Assembly (NCBI GenBank): GCA_023271215.1
Contig: JALPYG010000008.1
Span: forward strand, 1 to 32,768
DNA length: 32,768 nucleotides
Source: Dehalococcoidia bacterium
GTDB lineage: Bacteria; Chloroflexota; Dehalococcoidia; SZUA-161; SpSt-899
Direction: 5' to 3'
Under the pieces are notes generated by a model. The model had not been told where the DNA came from. It worked only from the letters and a program-made list of their open reading frames with translations, and did no database searches. A program made the translations under genes and the position numbers. Below are positions 9,457-18,462 of this stretch, piece after piece. Position 1 is the first letter of the stretch. Each line of letters begins with the position of its first letter.

Positions 9457-10121
9457 ACACCTTAACCAGGGTTGCTAGCCTGGCGCTATCGAATAAAGGG
9501 GCCCTCATTGCCGAGATCACCTGGTATGCGGGACAGAATCATACTGTGGAGCTTGTTCCCAACATGATGACCCTCCTCGAGCAGCGCAAGGCGCATATCC
9601 ACGATGTCGAGAGCATCGTGGTGGCCAAAGGGCCGGGCAGCTTTAACGGCCTGCGGGTGGCGTTAGCCACTGCCAAGGGGCTGGCATTTGCTCTGGGCAT
9701 TCACCTGGTGGGGATAAGCACGCTGGAAGTGATGGCCTTCCCCTACGCTGACCTGGGGTTCCCTGTTTGTCCCATCCTGTATGCCGGACGCAGCGAGATC
9801 GCCACCGCACTGTTTCAAAAACGGAAGGGGCATTGGGAAAGGCTCACTGTGGAGCACACCACCACGATTGATGATCTCTGCTCACGAATTGGGCAACCAA
9901 CCGTATTCTGCGGCGAGATCAGTGATGAAGGGTGGATGCAGCTTGAGCAGCGACTGGGGAAGAAGGCATTGATTGTAAAGGGGTCAGCCGTGCTCCGGAG
10001 GGCGGGCTACCTTGCCGAGCTTGGCTGGCAAAGGATGGAATCGGGGGACTTCGATGATCCCTTCACTCTCCAACCATTGTACTTGAAGAGTCCGGCAATC
10101 ACCGTTAAGACCCTATCCTAA
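9441..10121 (+). CDS. tsaB: tRNA threonylcarbamoyladenosine biosynthesis protein TsaB
   Basis: MELAIDTLTRVASLALS, VVAKGPGSFNGLRVALATAKGLAFALGIHLVGISTLE; overlaps tsaE end. Confidence 0.9.
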   Translation: MELAIDTLTRVASLALSNKGALIAEITWYAGQNHTVELVPNMMTLLEQRKAHIHDVESIVVAKGPGSFNGLRVALATAKGLAFALGIHLVGISTLEVMAFPYADLGFPVCPILYAGRSEIATALFQKRKGHWERLTVEHTTTIDDLCSRIGQPTVFCGEISDEGWMQLEQRLGKKALIVKGSAVLRRAGYLAELGWQRMESGDFDDPFTLQPLYLKSPAITVKTLS

Positions 10122-10195
10122 ATATTGGCTTGATTCGCACCAGATCTATAAGCGGGAAGGATGACTTTTAGGATAGACTCGAAAAAGGAGGTATA

Positions 10196-10495
10196 ATGCA
10201 GTGTCCAATATGCCGTCGGCAGGTTAATGATGAGACTGAGCTGATGACATGTCTTGCAGGTCACATGCGGGAAGAAGCAGCAAGGCAAGCCAAGGAAATG
10301 CAGAGAATCTATCTGATGATGATGGCAAGCCAGTTGACCATCGCGTGCGTGACCACTCGAATCGCCCCACAGGATGTGGTAGGCACCTTCGGCGAGGTCT
10401 ACGGACTGCTGGAGAACCTCGTCGGGAAAAGCGATGTATGTGCCGAAATCGAGGAATGGCTGAAGAAGCGCGGCCCCGACTCAAAAGAAGCCTAG
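10196..10495 (+). CDS. Small protein with N-terminal CxxC..C..H putative zinc-binding motif
   Basis: 99 aa MQCPICRRQVNDETELMTCLAGHMREEA; strong SD aaaaaggaggtata upstream of ATG. Confidence 0.7.
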   Translation: MQCPICRRQVNDETELMTCLAGHMREEAARQAKEMQRIYLMMMASQLTIACVTTRIAPQDVVGTFGEVYGLLENLVGKSDVCAEIEEWLKKRGPDSKEA

Positions 10496-10517
10496 AACCT
10501 GAGCGCCCATCAATGGC

Positions 10518-12047
10518 TTATAATACCCGCTTCAGCCTGTGGTTGGGGGTGATACCGGGGATTCTGCCTCGCTTGGCGATGGGCTTACCTTCAACCTCGT
10601 GCAGATCGGCGGTGAAGTCGATTGGCTTGCTATCGCTGATGTAGCTTCCCACGGCAAAGGTATCGACCGGTGCCCCACTATCCAGGAAGTATCTGATCCG
10701 CTCCGGGTCAATGCCTCCGCTGACATATATCCTGACATCCTTGAAACCAGCAAGGTTAAGCCTCGCCCTGGTCTCCTTTACCAGATCGGCGGTGACCCGT
10801 CCCCTTTCGAAGGGCGTATCAAGCCTTACCCCCTCTAGCCTCCCACCCATTGCCCGGGCTACGATGATGCTCTCCTCGGGCTCGTCCCGGAAGGTATCCA
10901 CCAGGGCGATGCGAGGTACCTCCGGGGGCATGTGCCTGTCAAAAGCAAGAGTAGCCTTGGCAGTGTCTCCCATGACTATGATCAGGGCATGGGGTATGGT
11001 GCCCATTGGCTCCCGTCCGGCAAGCTTAGCGCCGGCTGTACTGGCACAGCTCCCACATCCCCCCACAATGGCAGCGTACTCCATTACTCCAACTACCGAG
11101 GGGTGTACATGACGAGCACCAAAGCTGATGACCGGGATTCCCTGGGCCGCTTGCACGCACTCCCGGGCGGCGGTGGCCCAGCCGCTGCAATGCGCCAGAA
11201 TACCCAGATAGGCCGTCTCATACACGGCATAAGATTGATAGGGGGCAGTTATGCGCAGCACCACCTCTTTCCTCTGGAAGGAGTCTCCCTCGGAGAGAGC
11301 CCATACCTCCGGGCTGCCTTCGGTAAGCACCCGGGAAAGCAGGTCGAGGACTTCATGCATGCCACAGAGGATACCCTCACTCTGGGGAAAGACCTCCATG
11401 GTGGCAATAGGATTGAGGCCCTCGCGCTTCAGGATTTCTTTGGTGCGCACAAAGTAGATGTCGGTGGTCTCGCCGGAGAGGAGCGAGTCTGCAGCTGCAA
11501 ATTGGGGACGGGGAATTTCCAGTGGCGCCGGCGGGATAAGTCTAGCGCCCAGGATTTTTTCCATGTGTTCCAGGGCAAATCGGTGTGCTCGTTGATCTAT
11601 AGAGGCCACGCAGTCGGTGGGAACTTCTACCGTATAGCCACGGTTTCTGGCATCGGCGACGGTATGCAAAACGCAGATATCGGTGCAAACGCCACAGACG
11701 ATGAGCTTCTCCGGTTTGATCTCCTTTAGCTCCCCTTCGAGAGCGCTTTCGAAGAAACCACTGAATCGATTCTTGGGGATGATCTCGCCGGGAATCGCAG
11801 CCAGTTCGGGGATGACCTCGGCTTCTGCGGTTCCGGCGATGCAGTGGGGAGGGAACATCTCGAATTCGGGGTCGTCCGGGGTATGATTATCGCAGATGAA
11901 GAAAACCTTAGACCCTCGGGATAATTCTTGTTCCAACCGTCTCTTAACATTTGGAATGATATTGCGTGCTAAATTGCCACAATAAAGGGGATACCCTTTC
12001 TCCAGGAAGCCCCTTAGCATGTCTATCACAAGCACTGCAGTAGTCAT
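10518..12047 (-). CDS. Bifunctional nicotinamidase (isochorismatase-like) + nicotinate phosphoribosyltransferase fusion
   Basis: N-term AVLVIDMLRGFL, CGVCTDICVLHTVADARNRGYTVEVPTDCVAS (PncA-like Asp/Lys/Cys layout); C-term FGARHVHPSVVGVMEYAAIVGGCGSCASTAGAKLAG, VRLDT, IYVSGGIDPERI (NAPRTase). Confidence 0.88.
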   Translation of the reverse strand: MTTAVLVIDMLRGFLEKGYPLYCGNLARNIIPNVKRRLEQELSRGSKVFFICDNHTPDDPEFEMFPPHCIAGTAEAEVIPELAAIPGEIIPKNRFSGFFESALEGELKEIKPEKLIVCGVCTDICVLHTVADARNRGYTVEVPTDCVASIDQRAHRFALEHMEKILGARLIPPAPLEIPRPQFAAADSLLSGETTDIYFVRTKEILKREGLNPIATMEVFPQSEGILCGMHEVLDLLSRVLTEGSPEVWALSEGDSFQRKEVVLRITAPYQSYAVYETAYLGILAHCSGWATAARECVQAAQGIPVISFGARHVHPSVVGVMEYAAIVGGCGSCASTAGAKLAGREPMGTIPHALIIVMGDTAKATLAFDRHMPPEVPRIALVDTFRDEPEESIIVARAMGGRLEGVRLDTPFERGRVTADLVKETRARLNLAGFKDVRIYVSGGIDPERIRYFLDSGAPVDTFAVGSYISDSKPIDFTADLHEVEGKPIAKRGRIPGITPNHRLKRVL

Positions 12048-12066
12048 TATGCCTTCACTCCGGTGC

Positions 12067-13308
12067 CTACTGGTCGATCCCGGGGGTGGGGAAGCGGCGA
12101 TTCATCTCCTCGACCTCCAGGCGTACCTCTCGATATAGTTTTTCGTCGCCGATATGGGACAGGACCCTGACGATGAGTTGAGCTATTCTCGCCATTTCTT
12201 CAGTGCCGAATCCGCGGGAGGTAAGTGCCGGGGTGCCCAGTCTGATTCCACTGGTGAGATCAGGGGGGCGGGGATCGAAGGGGATAGCATTCTTGTTCAC
12301 TACTATGTTTGCCTGACTCAAAGCCGATTCGGCCGTTTTCCCGGTTATGCTGGTAGGGGTGAGGTCAACGAGGACACGATGGTTATCGGTTCCCCCGGTG
12401 ACCAGGTGCATCCCTTCTGCGAGCAGTCTATCTGCCAGGATCCTGGCATTTTCCACTACAGCTTGCTGATAGGCAATGAAGTGCGGTTGTTTGGCTTCAT
12501 GAAAGGCCACTGCCTTGGCAGCGATGACGTGCATCAAAGGCCCTCCCTGAAGGCCGGGGAACACCGAGCGATCTATCGAAGCGCCGAACTTTGCCCGGCA
12601 GAGAATGAGTCCGCCACGCGGCCCGCGCAGGCTCTTGTGAGTGGTGGCTGTCGCCACATCGGCGTAAGGGATTGGACTGGGATGAACCCCCGCGGCGATC
12701 AAACCGGCTTCATGAGCCATGTCAACCAGTAGTCCGGCATTGACACGATCAGCAATCTGGCGGAATCGCTTATAATCCAGTATTCGGGGGTAGGAACTCG
12801 AGCCCACCACGATCAGCCTGGGCATATTCTTGACGGCCATCCTCTCTACCTCGTCGTAATCTATCTGCCCTGTTTCCCTATCCAGGCCGTAGAAAACGGG
12901 CCGGTAGAGCTTGCCGGAGAAGCTGATCGGACTGCCGTGCGTGAGATGCCCTCCCTGATCCAACGCCATGCTCAATATGGTATCGCCATAGTTAATCAGT
13001 GTCGTGTAGGCGGCCATGTTGGCTATTGAGCCGCTATAGGCTTGAACATTGGCATATTCAGCGCCGAAGAGGTCCTTTGCTCTATGAAGGGCTATTTCCT
13101 CTGCTTGATCGGCATTTCGGCAGCCACCGTAATAACGCCTCCCGGGATATCCCTCGGCATATTTGTTGGTGAGCACCGATCCTTGAGCCTCAAGAACGGC
13201 CAAGCTTGCGTAGTTCTCGGAAGCGATAAGGTTGATGCTGCTGCATTGCCGTCTCTCCTCGTCTAAAATGATGCCGGCTATTTGGGGGTCGATCCTGGCT
13301 AGTGACAT
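12067..13308 (-). CDS. glyA: Serine hydroxymethyltransferase
   Basis: IDPQIAGIILDEERRQCSSINLIASENY, KYAEGYPGRRYYGGC, TTTHKSLRGPRGGLILCR. Confidence 0.97.
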   Translation of the reverse strand: MSLARIDPQIAGIILDEERRQCSSINLIASENYASLAVLEAQGSVLTNKYAEGYPGRRYYGGCRNADQAEEIALHRAKDLFGAEYANVQAYSGSIANMAAYTTLINYGDTILSMALDQGGHLTHGSPISFSGKLYRPVFYGLDRETGQIDYDEVERMAVKNMPRLIVVGSSSYPRILDYKRFRQIADRVNAGLLVDMAHEAGLIAAGVHPSPIPYADVATATTHKSLRGPRGGLILCRAKFGASIDRSVFPGLQGGPLMHVIAAKAVAFHEAKQPHFIAYQQAVVENARILADRLLAEGMHLVTGGTDNHRVLVDLTPTSITGKTAESALSQANIVVNKNAIPFDPRPPDLTSGIRLGTPALTSRGFGTEEMARIAQLIVRVLSHIGDEKLYREVRLEVEEMNRRFPTPGIDQ

Positions 13309-13426
13309 CTACGTCTCCTCGGCCCCATCGTTATGAGGCGGGGCTTACACAGGTGGTGCTCCACAGAGATGAGGTGACACCCCCGGCGAGTGGCAAGTGT
13401 ATCGGGCAGATTCACTCCAGAGTGGA

Positions 13427-14920
13427 TTACTTAAGTAGCTTCTGGGTAACCTTGCGGAAATGGAAGCCAAATATAGCCATGCCGATAGCTTCCGGAAATG
13501 CCCGGTGGTACTTGAATAGAGCTTTGGTCACCAGCTTCCAGTAATACCTTCTCGATCCCTCCACGATACCCAGATACCACACCGACTTAAGGAAACTCTT
13601 CAAGGAGGGGATGGCTAGGGCAAGGCTGATCCTTTGCCTCCTCTTTACGGGTCTGTATTCCTCGAGGAAGGTGATAATTCTCTCGTAGTACTTCTCGGGG
13701 GAATAAATCGTTCGCATTATCTTCCGGTATCCGTTCACGAGAGCTTCGGCATCCATCTTGGGAATGAAATTAAGTGAGCCATCGGTGTTATTGCCCGAAC
13801 TGGTCTTCAGCAGGCGTCCTTCATCCTTGAGGCGATTATATAATCTCGTTTTGGGAAGGGCGGTGAGTATCCCGACCATGGCGGTGACGACACCCATTCT
13901 TTGAATGAAGTTGATCTGGCTTTCGAAGATGGATGGCGGATCGTTATCAAATCCCACGATGAACCCGCCGAGAACCTGCATGCCGAAGTTCTGGATTTTC
14001 TTTACGGCGGCGACCATGTTGCCGGTCTCATTCAGGAATTTATTGCACTCGGCAAGGCTGGCTTCGATAGGGGTTTCCAGTCCGATGAAGACCTTGTTGA
14101 ACCCCGCCTCAATCATCAGCCGCATCAGTTCCTCGTCGTCGGCAAGATTCAGAGATGCTTCAGTAAACAGTGTGAAGGGATACTTCTTTTCCTCCATCCA
14201 TGTAATTATCCCCCGGAGCATCTGCTTTACCCTGATCTTATTGCCTATGAAGTTATCGTCCACGATGAAAACAGAGCCTCGCCAACCGCGTTCATACAGG
14301 GCATCGAACTCCCGCAGCAGTTGACTCGTTTCCTTGGTCCTGGGCACGCGGCCGTTCATTATGATGATGTCGCAGAATTCACAGTCGTAGGGACAACCTC
14401 GCGAGTACTGGACGGAAAGGGTAGCGTAATGCTTGAAATCTATGAGATCCCACATCGGGACCGGCGTCTTAGTAAGATCGGGGCGTTTATCTGTAACATA
14501 AATGTGTTTAGCGCAACCGTTCTTCAGATCTTCCAGGAATACGGGGAGAGTCTCCTCCACCTCACCCAACACAAAGTGATCTATACCTTCAAACTCTTCG
14601 TATCCGGTAGTGAAAAGAGGGCCGCCGGCAACTGTCTTGACGTCAAACTTCCGGCAGCGCTCAACAACCTCCCTCACCGAGTCCTTCTGCACTATCATGG
14701 CGCTAATGAAAACGGAATCGGCCCATTCGAGATCCCTGTCCTTGAGGGCGGAGACATTCATGTCAACGAGTTTCTTCTCCCATTCCTCCGGGAGCATACT
14801 GGCGATAGTCAGCAACCCTAATGGGGGATAGGCTGCTTTCTTGGAGACAAATTTCATAACATGCTTGAAACTCCAGAAAGTGTCGGCCGGGTACTGTGGA
14901 TATACCAGAAGTATCTTCAT
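13427..14920 (-). CDS. B12-binding radical SAM protein (DUF4070 type, HpnP-like family)
   Basis: MKILLVYPQYPADTFWSFKHVMKFVSKKAAYPPLGLLTIASMLP; YSRGCPYDCEFCDIIIMNGR (CxxxCxxC); FIGLETPIEASL. Confidence 0.85.
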   Translation of the reverse strand: MKILLVYPQYPADTFWSFKHVMKFVSKKAAYPPLGLLTIASMLPEEWEKKLVDMNVSALKDRDLEWADSVFISAMIVQKDSVREVVERCRKFDVKTVAGGPLFTTGYEEFEGIDHFVLGEVEETLPVFLEDLKNGCAKHIYVTDKRPDLTKTPVPMWDLIDFKHYATLSVQYSRGCPYDCEFCDIIIMNGRVPRTKETSQLLREFDALYERGWRGSVFIVDDNFIGNKIRVKQMLRGIITWMEEKKYPFTLFTEASLNLADDEELMRLMIEAGFNKVFIGLETPIEASLAECNKFLNETGNMVAAVKKIQNFGMQVLGGFIVGFDNDPPSIFESQINFIQRMGVVTAMVGILTALPKTRLYNRLKDEGRLLKTSSGNNTDGSLNFIPKMDAEALVNGYRKIMRTIYSPEKYYERIITFLEEYRPVKRRQRISLALAIPSLKSFLKSVWYLGIVEGSRRYYWKLVTKALFKYHRAFPEAIGMAIFGFHFRKVTQKLLK

Positions 14921-15100
14921 TGCACCTCCATTGCCGGCTGTTTAGATTCAGGCTTTCTATATGTAACAGGTAAGTTTTTCCAAGAATTGTACTTGAGAGA
15001 TTTAATAAAATGTGGTAAACTGAATCTAGCTTTTGGAGAAACTAAACTGTTACCTATATTATAATCGGAACTGTTCCGGAAATCAAGGGCCAAACTCGAG

Positions 15101-15175
15101 TGGTGAGCCGGGTGGGATTCGAACCCACGACACCCGGATTAAAAGTCCGGTGCTCTTCCGCTGAGCTACCGGCCC
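15101..15175 (-). tRNA. tRNA-Lys(TTT) with encoded CCA
   Basis: Reverse complement GGGCCGGTAGCTCAGCGGAAGAGCACCGGACTTTTAATCCGGGTGTCGTGGGTTCGAATCCCACCCGGCTCACCA; complete cloverleaf pairing by hand. Confidence 0.95.
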
Positions 15176-15185
15176 GCCATTCAAA

Positions 15186-15776
15186 CTATAGCGCACCTGT
15201 CCGGCTAACGTCAACTCGAAGCGAATACGGCAGACCCAACGCTCCGGCATCCAATTGTTCCTTACCCGCCGCCTCCGATTCCCATTGGTGGTTCGGGACC
15301 AAGCCCCATTCACTTATCGGCCAGTAGATTAGCCATGCCCTGCCGACTATATCCCTTCGGGGAACGATGTCCCAACTGGTTGCGGCGCGATTGTCACCCA
15401 CAATGAAGAAACTGTCATTGGGGACCTTTCTGGGAGATACCGAGACCGAATGTCCTCGAACATAAGGCTCTTTGAGTTTCTCCCCGTTTACGTGGAGCAC
15501 TCCATTTCGCAACTCTATCAATTCATTCGGCAGGCCGACTATCCGATGGATGATACCATGATTAAGCTTGTCCGTTTGGAATACTACTATGTCTCCTCTC
15601 TGAGGATCAGCAAACCAGTAAGCCGCTTTGCTCACGATGATGAACTGACCATCGTGCAGGTTAGGCTCCATGCTGAAGCCGTGGACCTCGAAATTACACA
15701 CCACCGCGCGAATAGCTACGAAGAATAGCAATGCCAGAAGGATTGTTGTAAGAATCTCGCGAATCGCCGCCTTCAT
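15186..15776 (-). CDS. lepB: Signal peptidase I
   Basis: FEVHGFSMEPNLHDGQFIIVSK, RGDIVVFQTD...IIHRIVGLPNE, FFIVGDNRAATSWD. Confidence 0.9.
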   Translation of the reverse strand: MKAAIREILTTILLALLFFVAIRAVVCNFEVHGFSMEPNLHDGQFIIVSKAAYWFADPQRGDIVVFQTDKLNHGIIHRIVGLPNELIELRNGVLHVNGEKLKEPYVRGHSVSVSPRKVPNDSFFIVGDNRAATSWDIVPRRDIVGRAWLIYWPISEWGLVPNHQWESEAAGKEQLDAGALGLPYSLRVDVSRTGAL

Positions 15777-15907
15777 ATGTTACTCCGTGGTGGGCTATTG
15801 CCCGCTTAACAAGTGCAAAATATGTTAAAATAAGAACTGAATCTAGTATAGAGAAAAGCCGCCCGATAGTCAATTGGCTGCCTCTCAAACGGGGCTTTTG
15901 CAGGAAG

Positions 15908-16492
15908 ATGCCTACTTACGAAGAGGAACTGATCCAGCAAAGCAAGGATGGTGACCTGGACTCGTTCAACCAACTGGTGGAAAGGTATCAGAGGCAGGTG
16001 TATAATCTCGCTATGCGTATGCTGGGAAATCGCCAGGATGCGGAGGATGCTACCCAGGAAATTTTCATCCTTTCATGGAAAGCCATTGGCAGTTTCAGAG
16101 GAGGCACCTTCAGGACTTGGATCTTTCGTGTGGCAGCCCGCTTTTGTACCGACGAGGTCCGAAGGAGACGGGGACGGCAGGTGGACTCCCTGGACGCCAT
16201 GTTCCCCGAGCATAATCCGCTTCCGAGTTCTGCTGAGTCGCCCGAGGACCATCTCCTGCGAGAGGACTTGAGTCAGTTGATCAGTCAACATTTGCTCTGC
16301 TTGGCCGAGGAACAGCGCCTGGTGGTCACCCTGGCCGACCTTCAGGGGTTCACCTATGAGGAGATTGCGCAGATCACAAATAGCTCTATTGGCACGGTCA
16401 AGTCGAGACTAAATCGCGGAAGAGCCAACCTTCGCGACTTGTTGCTCAAAAATCGGGAACTTTTGCCCCCCGAATTTCGTCTGTATAAGTAG
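15908..16492 (+). CDS. ECF RNA polymerase sigma factor
   Basis: FNQLVERYQRQVYNLAMRMLGNRQDAEDATQEIFILSWKAI; LADLQGFTYEEIAQITNSSIGTVKSRLNRGRANLRDLL. Confidence 0.95.
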   Translation: MPTYEEELIQQSKDGDLDSFNQLVERYQRQVYNLAMRMLGNRQDAEDATQEIFILSWKAIGSFRGGTFRTWIFRVAARFCTDEVRRRRGRQVDSLDAMFPEHNPLPSSAESPEDHLLREDLSQLISQHLLCLAEEQRLVVTLADLQGFTYEEIAQITNSSIGTVKSRLNRGRANLRDLLLKNRELLPPEFRLYK

Positions 16493-16506
16493 GAGGGACA
16501 ATTAAG

Positions 16507-17256
16507 ATGTTCGGTCGCCGGCGCAAGAGAGAATGCCACAGGATCCGGGAGATGTTCTCCCCTTATCTGGATGATTGCCTAACGTCTCTGGAACGAGATG
16601 CGGTGCAATTTCATATCGAGATATGTGAGGATTGCGAGTGGGAGCTTCGCTCGTTGGGGGCCACGGTTCAATTGCTTCGCCGCATGCCTGCTGCATCTGC
16701 ACCACGTTCCTTCACCCTGGCGGAAGCACCAGCGAGACGGGATGGGGTTCCTTTCGCCCTCCCAGGCATGAAACGGTTGCGCCTGGCGACGACCCTGGCT
16801 GTCGTTCTTCTGGCGATCCTGTTAGCGGGCGATTTTAGCGGGCTGTTCCATGGCGATGTCATCGTTGAACCACCACCGGAGGTAGCTGATGTTGCAGCCC
16901 CTGAGGATACGGCACCGGAGCATCAGGAGGGAGACATACCTGTGCAGCAGGCAGAGGATCCCCCCGGTGAGATTGCCGATTGGCCGCCGGAAGCAACGGA
17001 ACCGGTGGATGGGCGTGTAACGCAGAGGGTTGAACCGGGGCAGGAGTGGGACCTGCCGGCTGAGCATCCCGAACTGCCCGAGGCTGTTGCCCCCCCTCAG
17101 AAAACCCTATCCATGGCTGCGACCACTTCAGATAGCATCCGCTGCCCTGCTGGTCGTACTTGGGGGTGCCCACCTCCTGGTCTGGCAGAGAAAACGGGGC
17201 TTAACCTTGCACAAAGCAAGCTAGATCCCTATAATCACCGAGGACTATTTGAGTAA
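16507..17256 (+). CDS. Anti-sigma factor with zf-HC2-like domain; C-terminus apparently frameshifted
   Basis: CHRIREMFSPYLDDCLTSLERDAVQFHIEICEDCEWEL; one TM (LATTLAVVLLAILLAG); second TM PLQIASAALLVVLGGAHLLVW lies in the +1 frame after a C7 tract. Confidence 0.8.
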   Translation: MFGRRRKRECHRIREMFSPYLDDCLTSLERDAVQFHIEICEDCEWELRSLGATVQLLRRMPAASAPRSFTLAEAPARRDGVPFALPGMKRLRLATTLAVVLLAILLAGDFSGLFHGDVIVEPPPEVADVAAPEDTAPEHQEGDIPVQQAEDPPGEIADWPPEATEPVDGRVTQRVEPGQEWDLPAEHPELPEAVAPPQKTLSMAATTSDSIRCPAGRTWGCPPPGLAEKTGLNLAQSKLDPYNHRGLFE

Positions 17257-17306
17257 GCGCTCATCCCACGATGTAGTATTTCACGGGATCATTGTATCAG
17301 GATCGT

Positions 17307-17457
17307 CAGGGGGATTCTCTCCCTGAAACCCCCTGAAAAGCGGTTATCCTTAGGATTTTCAAAGGGGCTTTGCCCCTTCATCAGGGAATTCTTCCCCTGA
17401 AATCCCCTAGTAAGCGGTCGTGCCCGGGATTCGAAAAGGAGCTTCGCCCCCCTATGA
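17307..17457. repeat. Two imperfect ~75-bp tandem direct repeats
   Basis: Unit 1 CAGGGGGATTCTCTCCCTGAAACCCCCTGAAAAGCGG...TTTTCAAAGGGGCTTTGCCCCTTCAT; unit 2 CAGGGAATTCTTCCCCTGAAATCCCCTAGTAAGCGG...TTCGAAAAGGAGCTTCGCCCCCCTATGA. Confidence 0.75.
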
Positions 17458-17486
17458 GGCATAGGAATTTCAAGGATTCCTATGCC
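17458..17486. other. Perfect 11-bp inverted repeat (stem-loop)
   Basis: GGCATAGGAAT-ttcaagg-ATTCCTATGCC, upstream of the ABC ATPase gene. Confidence 0.85.
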
Positions 17487-17544
17487 TCTAACAATCGCTA
17501 GTCGACAGTCAGCAGAAATCACTGTGAGCAAGAGAGGAGTTCCT

Positions 17545-18462
17545 ATGAACGACTCTGTTATTCAAGTCAGGGACTTCCGGAAAATCTATGGTGATGTCGT
17601 AGCTGTGGACGGCATCAGCTTTGAGGTGAAGCGTGGCGAAATCTTTGGGCTTCTAGGGCCCAACGGCGCGGGTAAGACCAGCACGCTGGAAAGTCTGGAA
17701 GGCTTGCGCATCCCCGATGGCGGATCTTTGCAGGTGATGGGCGTCGACCCTGCCCACCAGTCGCGTAAGCTGCGCAACCTGATCGGTGTGCAATTACAAA
17801 CCTCAGCCCTGCCGGACAGCATCACCGTTGAAGAGGCGATGAAGTTCTTCTGCGCCTACCACGGCGTAGCCCCGCGTTACGACTTGATAGACCGTTTGGG
17901 CCTGACAGAGAAAAGGGGTGCCCAGCATCACCAACTGTCTGCCGGCCAACAGCGACGGTTGGTGCTCGCCCTGGCGATTGCCCACAATCCCCCGGTGCTC
18001 TTTCTGGATGAGCCTACCGCCGGCCTCGACGTTGCTTCGCGTGTCGAATTGCACAACCTGATGCGGGAACTGCAAGCCGGCGGCACCACCATCGTGCTGG
18101 CCACGCACGACATGGCCGAAGCAGCGGAAATGGCGGACCGGGTGGCGATTTTGCTGCGTGGCAAGTTCGCTGCAACTGGCACCCCGCTGGACATAACCGC
18201 GACCGGCGCAGGCCTGACCAAGATCTCCGTCCGCACACAAGGCTCCAGCTTGTCCGATTCTGACATCACTTTCCCGGCTGTAAGACGGCATGTGTCCAAA
18301 GACGAGTACAGCATCTACTTCAGCACGGATATCGGCCCCACGGTCTCAGCCATTATTGACCACATCAAATCTCAGGGTGATACCCTGATCGATTTGCGCG
18401 TAGAACGACCCTCCCTGGAAGACCGTTTTCTGGAAATTACAACCACAGGAGGTATCCGATGA
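17545..18462 (+). CDS. ABC transporter ATP-binding protein (ABC-2/CcmA-type)
   Basis: FGLLGPNGAGKTSTLE (Walker A), LSAGQQRRLVLALAI, PPVLFLDEPTAGLD; start taken at MNDSVIQVRDFRKIYG with SD gaggag. Confidence 0.95.
   Translation: MNDSVIQVRDFRKIYGDVVAVDGISFEVKRGEIFGLLGPNGAGKTSTLESLEGLRIPDGGSLQVMGVDPAHQSRKLRNLIGVQLQTSALPDSITVEEAMKFFCAYHGVAPRYDLIDRLGLTEKRGAQHHQLSAGQQRRLVLALAIAHNPPVLFLDEPTAGLDVASRVELHNLMRELQAGGTTIVLATHDMAEAAEMADRVAILLRGKFAATGTPLDITATGAGLTKISVRTQGSSLSDSDITFPAVRRHVSKDEYSIYFSTDIGPTVSAIIDHIKSQGDTLIDLRVERPSLEDRFLEITTTGGIR

Noticed and set aside
10932-11729. 265-aa plus-strand ORF
   Set aside because: Antisense to the well-supported nicotinamidase–NAPRTase fusion.
13309-13426. Riboswitch (ZTP/THF/glycine) upstream of glyA
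   Set aside because: Only a small GCCCC/GGGGC hairpin at 13322-13344 near the SD was seen; no consensus core recognised by eye.
13901-14821. 306-aa plus-strand ORF
   Set aside because: Shadow ORF antisense to the radical SAM gene; no recognisable motifs.
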